A DNA stretch of 10,092 nt from Phenylobacterium sp. (GTDB lineage: Bacteria; Pseudomonadota; Alphaproteobacteria; Caulobacterales; Caulobacteraceae): positions 1 through 10,092 of the forward strand of contig JAQGIX010000072.1 in NCBI GenBank assembly GCA_028290925.1, written 5' to 3'. The number at the start of each line of letters is the position of its first letter. The stretch's first letter is position 1. The notes under the pieces are model-generated. The model was not told the DNA's origin, ran no database searches, and saw only the letters and a list, made by a program, of their open reading frames with translations. Shown one piece after another: positions 7,102 to 10,092 of the stretch. The translations under genes and the position numbers were made by a program.

Positions 7102-7339
7102 CAAAGGCGCGCCTGTGCAGTTCGCGAAGCGGCGGAAATTAGGCGCGATAGGCGCCGCTCACAAGGCCGGCCTCGCCAGGCCGGTGCAACCCCGGCCACG
7201 GCCCGGGAGTTTCCTTGCTCGAGGTCGAGCTGGGCCCGAACCGTCCTGAGTGGGGGGCCGAGACGGCGGATTCGGCGCGGCCCGTTGAAACCGCGCGGTC
7301 CTGCCCAGACACCGCAAGTCCGCGCCTGAGGAGAGAGAG
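7102..7339. promoter_or_regulatory. Divergent intergenic region between accA and the glycine-zipper gene
   Basis: These 238 bases separate two divergent genes and must hold both promoters. Visible elements are the stem at 7167-7184, a palindrome GCTCGA-GG-TCGAGC at 7217-7230, and GCGCGG/CCGCGC (7275-7280 and 7291-7296) around a TTGAAA box (7285-7290) that could be a -35 for the plus-strand gene, although no good -10 follows at 17 bases. GAGGAGAG just before 7340 is a strong ribosome binding site for the plus-strand gene. Confidence 0.4.
7136..7164 (-). promoter_or_regulatory. Weak candidate promoter for accA
   Basis: On the minus strand, TTGTGA (complement of 7159-7164) and TAATTT (complement of 7136-7141) are separated by 17 bases. 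They would start transcription about 28 bases upstream of the accA ATG. The match to the sigma70 boxes is only partial (four of six and three of six), so this is a position-based guess. A 7-bp stem CCGGCCT / AGGCCGG (7167-7184, loop CGCC) lies directly upstream. Confidence 0.25.
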
Positions 7340-8191
7340 ATGAACATCCCCCTGAAGTTCGCCATGGCCTCGACGCTGGCGCTGGCGACCGCCGCCCCCG
7401 CCATGGCCCAGTACCAGCCGAGCCCGTACCAACCGAACCAGTACCAACCCAACCAGTACCAGCCCACGCCGCAATATCAGGAAGACCAGCAGCGCTATCA
7501 GCAGCAGCGCGACGAATACCAGCAGCAGCGTGACGCCTACGACGCGCGGCGGTCCGACTATGACCAGCATCGGCAGGGCTATCAGGCGGCGCGCAACGAG
7601 TATCAGCGCCGCCTCGACGCCTATAACCGCGCCCGCTACGACTACGACCGTCGCTACGGCCGCGGCGCCTACGTCCGCGTCTACGGCCCCGCGCCGGTGT
7701 GGAGCGACAGCAACTGGGCCTACTATGTGACGCCCGCGCCGTCCCCCTACTACGCCCAGACCCCCTACGCGCCGGCGGCGCCCTACTATGGCGCGAACAC
7801 CGCCTACGCGGCCCCGGTCCAGTGTGACCACTCCTCGACCGTTCCGGCCGGCGCGATCGGCGCCCTGGCCGGCGCCTTGCTGGGCTCGAACGTGGCCGCG
7901 CGCGGCCGCCGAACGGAAGGCGCCGTGCTCGGCGGCGTGGTGGGCGCCGGCGTCGGCGCCGCGGTCGGCCACGCCCACGACAAGTACAAGTGCGACCAGC
8001 GCGGTCCGTACTTCGGCTACAACGAGACCATCCCCTATCGCGAAAGCAGCGACTATCGCACCGACCGCTACAGCGACTACCAGCGGATGGGCTGCCGCCT
8101 GGCGACCGCGCCGGTGGATTCCTACGGCCAGGACTACCGCTATGTGCGGGTCTGCCCCGATCCGGACGGCCGCTACCGGATCGTCGGCTAG
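7340..8191 (+). CDS. Secreted Tyr/Gln-rich heptad-repeat protein with C-terminal glycine-zipper domain
   Basis: This 283-residue protein has unknown function and an envelope location by inference. Residues 1-23 are a signal peptide (APAMA|Q), without a lipobox cysteine. Residues 25-45 are four proline-rich units of the type YQPNQ. Residues 46-108 are nine seven-residue units, each starting with tyrosine (46, 53, 60, 67, 74, 81, 88, 95, 102) and mostly with arginine at the fifth place. A Tyr/Pro/Ala-rich linker follows (109-160). A glycine zipper, GAIGALAGALLG (171-182) and GAVLGGVVGAGVGAAVG (194-210), resembles the 17-kDa antigen/OmpA-like 2TM zipper and could insert in or lie against a membrane. 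The C-terminal part (211-283) is Tyr-rich. Four cysteines (162, 218, 252, 272) flank and follow the zipper and could form two disulfides in the periplasm. The start has GAGGAGAG just upstream and a strong terminator follows, so it is probably a single-gene unit. Other alphaproteobacterial glycine-zipper proteins have similar layouts; the regular heptads are the unusual part. Confidence 0.9.
   Translation: MNIPLKFAMASTLALATAAPAMAQYQPSPYQPNQYQPNQYQPTPQYQEDQQRYQQQRDEYQQQRDAYDARRSDYDQHRQGYQAARNEYQRRLDAYNRARYDYDRRYGRGAYVRVYGPAPVWSDSNWAYYVTPAPSPYYAQTPYAPAAPYYGANTAYAAPVQCDHSSTVPAGAIGALAGALLGSNVAARGRRTEGAVLGGVVGAGVGAAVGHAHDKYKCDQRGPYFGYNETIPYRESSDYRTDRYSDYQRMGCRLATAPVDSYGQDYRYVRVCPDPDGRYRIVG
7412..7474 (+). 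repeat. Four 15-bp tandem repeats encoding YQPxx units
   Basis: Codons 25-44 form four near-identical 15-bp units (consensus TACCARCCNANCCNG), followed by CAA. They encode YQPSP, YQPNQ, YQPNQ and YQPTP. The second and third units differ at one base, which suggests recent duplication and possible copy-number change between strains. Confidence 0.85.
7475..7663 (+). repeat. Nine 21-bp units encoding tyrosine-first heptads
   Basis: Codons 46-108 divide into nine units of exactly 21 bp, each opening with a Tyr codon (TAT or TAC). Protein units run YQEDQQR, YQQQRDE, YQQQRDA, YDARRSD, YDQHRQG, YQAARNE, YQRRLDA, YNRARYD, YDRRYGR. DNA identity between units is much lower than in the pentad array before it. 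The period is therefore old and kept at protein level rather than a fresh DNA expansion. Confidence 0.85.
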
Positions 8192-8212
8192 TCCGACCTG
8201 AAGACTTGAGAG

Positions 8213-8241
8213 GGGCCGCGCCTTCGGGGGCGGCCCTTTTT
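8213..8241 (+). terminator. Intrinsic terminator with TTCG tetraloop
   Basis: GGGCCGC (8213-8219) pairs with GCGGCCC (8230-8236). After one G-G mismatch (8220/8229), CC (8221-8222) pairs with GG (8227-8228) around a TTCG tetraloop (8223-8226). TTTTT follows at 8237-8241. This is a textbook Rho-independent terminator 21 bases after the stop of the glycine-zipper gene. Confidence 0.9.
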
Positions 8242-8273
8242 CATGAGCCCTTCGCCCTCGATAAGGAGAAGCC

Positions 8274-9203
8274 TCAGCGCTTCTTGGCCAGCGGATGGCG
8301 GGTGGCCACCACCTCGCGAAGCCGGTCGCCGGCGACGTGGGTGTAGATCTGGGTGGTGGCGATATCGGCGTGGCCCAGGAGCTTCTGGACCACGCGCAGG
8401 TCCGCGCCGCCTTCCAGAAGATGGGTGGCGAAGGCGTGGCGCAGGACGTGGGGCGAGACGCGGGCCGGATCGACCCCGGCCCCGGCCGCCGCCTCGTCCA
8501 GCAGCTGGGCGAAGCGGCGCGGGGTGATGCGGCCCGACTTGCCGCGCGAGGCGAACAGCCAGGGATTGGCGCCGTCGCCCTTCGGCAGGAACGAGGGGCG
8601 GACCGCCAGGTAGGCCTTGATGGCCATGCGGGCGGCGTCGTTGAGCGGGGCCAGGCGCTCCTTGCCGCCCTTGCCCTTGACGATCAGGTAGGCCGGATCG
8701 CGGGCCAGGGCCGCGAGCGGCAGGGCGGTGAGCTCGGAGATGCGCAGGCCCGAGGCGTAGGCCAGCTCGACCATGCAGCCGAGCCTGAGGCCCTGGGCCC
8801 CGTCGCGGGCGCCGGCCGCGGCGATCAACCGGTCCATCTCGTCGCGGCTGAGGATCTTGGGCAGCGGGCGGCCCTTCTTCGGCGCCTCAACGCGGCGTGA
8901 GGGATCGTCGGAGCGCCAGCCCTCGCCCAGCACGAAGCGGTAGAATTGGCGCAGCGACGCCCGACGCCGCGACGCCGTCGCCGGCGACAGGCCGCGATCG
9001 TCCAACGCGCGGAAATAGGCCTCGATCTCTTCGGCTGACGTGGTGGCCAGGTCATGGTCCCTGCCGGCCAGGAAGGCGGTGGCGTCGGCCAGGTCGCGGG
9101 CGTAGGCGGTGAGCGTGTTCCTGGCCGCCGCGCGTTCGACGGACATCATCTCCAGGAAGGCCTCGGCCCAGGACGCCCCCTGCCCGCCCCCCTGCCCGCT
9201 CAT
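8274..9203 (-). CDS. xerD: Site-specific tyrosine recombinase XerD
   Basis: This 309-residue tyrosine recombinase with XerC resolves chromosome dimers at dif near the terminus. The N-terminal SAM-like core-binding domain covers about 11-95 (RNTLTAYARDLADATAFL at 28-45). The catalytic domain follows, with the full active site visible: Arg154 in SGLRISEL, Lys178 in VKGKGGKER, His252 and Arg255 in SPHVLRHAFATHLL, His278 in LLGHAD and the nucleophile Tyr287 in TTQIYTHV. Spacing matches E. coli XerD closely. The C-terminal block SPHVLRHAFATHLLEGGADL reads as XerD rather than XerC or a phage integrase, and nearby accA supports this, since xerD and accA are close neighbours in many alphaproteobacteria. 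The ATG overlaps the upstream gene's TGA as ATGA, so translation is probably coupled. The first ten residues are unusually Gly/Gln-rich. No good terminator is seen after the stop. Confidence 0.95.
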   Translation of the reverse strand: MSGQGGGQGASWAEAFLEMMSVERAAARNTLTAYARDLADATAFLAGRDHDLATTSAEEIEAYFRALDDRGLSPATASRRRASLRQFYRFVLGEGWRSDDPSRRVEAPKKGRPLPKILSRDEMDRLIAAAGARDGAQGLRLGCMVELAYASGLRISELTALPLAALARDPAYLIVKGKGGKERLAPLNDAARMAIKAYLAVRPSFLPKGDGANPWLFASRGKSGRITPRRFAQLLDEAAAGAGVDPARVSPHVLRHAFATHLLEGGADLRVVQKLLGHADIATTQIYTHVAGDRLREVVATRHPLAKKR

Positions 9204-10092
9204 TTGAGCCCGACCAGCCCCTCGAGGGCGAAGGCGCGGGCGTCGGCGTCGAGGCCGGCATGGCGCAGCGCCCGGACGACGCGGGCCCGGTCGCCGAAGG
9301 CCAGGCCCGCAGGCCCGGCTTCGGCGCAGGTCCAGAGCACCAGGAGCGCCGTTTCTCCGGCGCGCTTTTCAGACCCTGCGGCCTCCAGGGCGAGGTTGCG
9401 ACCGGCGGGACCCTTGCCCTCGGGCGTGGCGAGCGCGGCGATGCGGGCCCGCAAGGTCGGGCCGAGCGGCTCGGCGAAGGCCTCGGCGATCAGGGCGGCG
9501 GCCGAGGCGCGGGCGCGGACCTTGGGATCACGGGTGTCGGCTGCGTCCAGCAGGCGCTCCAGCTCGACCGTTGCGAACGGCCCGCCGGCGGCGATCGCCT
9601 GGGTCGCGCCGGCGAGCTCGGGCGGGGCGGCCGTGAGATCGAAGGCAGGCTCGGTGGGCCCGCCCTGCGCCAGGGCGGCGGCCACGACCGGCGACGGCTT
9701 GGCCTGGCCGAGGTCGAGGCCGAGGTTGCGGGAGAGCGCGTAGTCGAGGCCGTTGCGCAGCGAGGGCGCACCGGGATCGCCGGCGCCCGCCAGCTTGGCG
9801 GCCATCAGGCGGGTGAAGACGGCGTCCTTGCCCTGCGACTGGGCGACCTCGAAGGTGAGCTGGGCCTCGGCGGCGCGGCCGCCAACCGCCTGGCAGTAGG
9901 TCCGCAGCCGCACCCAATAGACGTCGTCGCGGCCGGCGGTGAGCGCCGCCTCGATGGCGCAGGCCCGCGCGTCCTCGCCGGCCAGCAAGGCGCTCTCGGC
10001 GGCCACCCGGGCAAGATCGGGATTGCGGTCGAGGCCGGGCGCGCGGGCGAGGATCGCCGCCGCGGCCCTGGGATCGCCCTGCCCGATCAAGG
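9200..10092 (-). CDS. Ala-rich helical protein of unknown function, 5' end beyond window
   Basis: The frame is open from the right window edge down to a TGA at 9202-9200, giving about 297 visible codons. The only candidate start near the edge is a TTG at 10090 with no upstream context, so the true start is probably outside. The product is rich in Ala, Leu, Gly and Arg and looks all-helical. The first 100 residues read like repeat helices of TPR/Sel1 type (NPDLARVAAESALLAGE, then DDVYWVRLRTYCQAVGGRAAEAQLTFEVAQ), with one cysteine in each. Later parts are loosely similar helix pairs. I do not recognise a named family; similar proteins beside xerD in Caulobacter relatives may carry vague or misleading names. 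The stop overlaps xerD's start by four bases (ATGA), so both are probably on one transcript. Codon use matches the neighbours. Confidence 0.8.
   Translation of the reverse strand, partial: LIGQGDPRAAAAILARAPGLDRNPDLARVAAESALLAGEDARACAIEAALTAGRDDVYWVRLRTYCQAVGGRAAEAQLTFEVAQSQGKDAVFTRLMAAKLAGAGDPGAPSLRNGLDYALSRNLGLDLGQAKPSPVVAAALAQGGPTEPAFDLTAAPPELAGATQAIAAGGPFATVELERLLDAADTRDPKVRARASAAALIAEAFAEPLGPTLRARIAALATPEGKGPAGRNLALEAAGSEKRAGETALLVLWTCAEAGPAGLAFGDRARVVRALRHAGLDADARAFALEGLVGLK

Noticed and set aside
5833..7329. 498-codon plus-strand open frame opposite accA and the start of the NMO gene
   Set aside because: It lies against two firmly identified minus-strand genes, has shadow-like composition, and shows no domain or ribosome binding site.
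7412..7663. Repeat block considered as a CRISPR-like or non-coding array
   Set aside because: The repeats are in frame within a well-supported gene, have 15- and 21-bp periods without spacers, and no cas genes are present.
7139..7978. Minus-strand frame with a strongly hydrophobic Val/Leu/Ile run opposite the heptad gene
   Set aside because: The apparent membrane segment is the reverse complement of the Tyr/Gln/Asp codons in the repeat region. The plus-strand gene has a signal peptide, strong ribosome binding site and terminator.
8274..9203. XerD considered as a phage or island integrase with an att site
   Set aside because: Its sequence is of the housekeeping XerD type, it is coupled to a chromosomal gene near accA, and there is no tRNA, direct repeat or cargo around it.

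Overview
The window is a high-GC stretch of chromosome. It most likely comes from an alphaproteobacterium of the Caulobacteraceae (Caulobacter or Phenylobacterium-like). The grounds are the TonB-dependent receptors of the 'GSRIRRD-[ST]-FN' type, an accA/xerD neighbourhood and G/C-biased third codon positions. The family is named by recognition, not by a database search.

Left part (1-5062): two large TonB-dependent outer-membrane receptors diverge from a 447-bp control region (1534-1980). The left receptor, on the minus strand, runs off the window edge, so only its first 511 residues are visible. The right receptor is complete at 996 aa. The control region holds several inverted repeats, including a GC stem followed by a T8 tract in the leader of the left receptor. 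Two strong hairpins (4984-5011 and 5035-5062) separate the right receptor from the convergent gene that follows.

Middle (5076-7101): on the minus strand, accA (carboxyltransferase alpha subunit of acetyl-CoA carboxylase, first step of fatty-acid synthesis) is followed after 67 bp by an FMN-dependent nitronate monooxygenase-family gene. A perfect 7-4-7 inverted repeat of TetR-operator type sits in that gap and touches the ribosome binding site of the second gene. This suggests the second gene is regulated separately from accA.

Right part (7340-10092): a plus-strand gene for a secreted glycine-zipper protein has an N-terminal half made of YQPNQ pentads and then nine exact tyrosine heptads. It ends in a textbook intrinsic terminator. 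Beyond it, on the minus strand, lies xerD (chromosome dimer resolution), joined by an ATGA stop/start overlap to an upstream Ala-rich helical gene of unknown function that runs off the right edge.

Most of the window is housekeeping or ordinary outer-membrane transport. I see no CRISPR array, transposon, phage, toxin-antitoxin or other defence module, and no RNA gene. The items most worth a second look are the tyrosine-heptad protein, the operator-like palindrome before the nitronate monooxygenase gene, and the divergent receptor control region.
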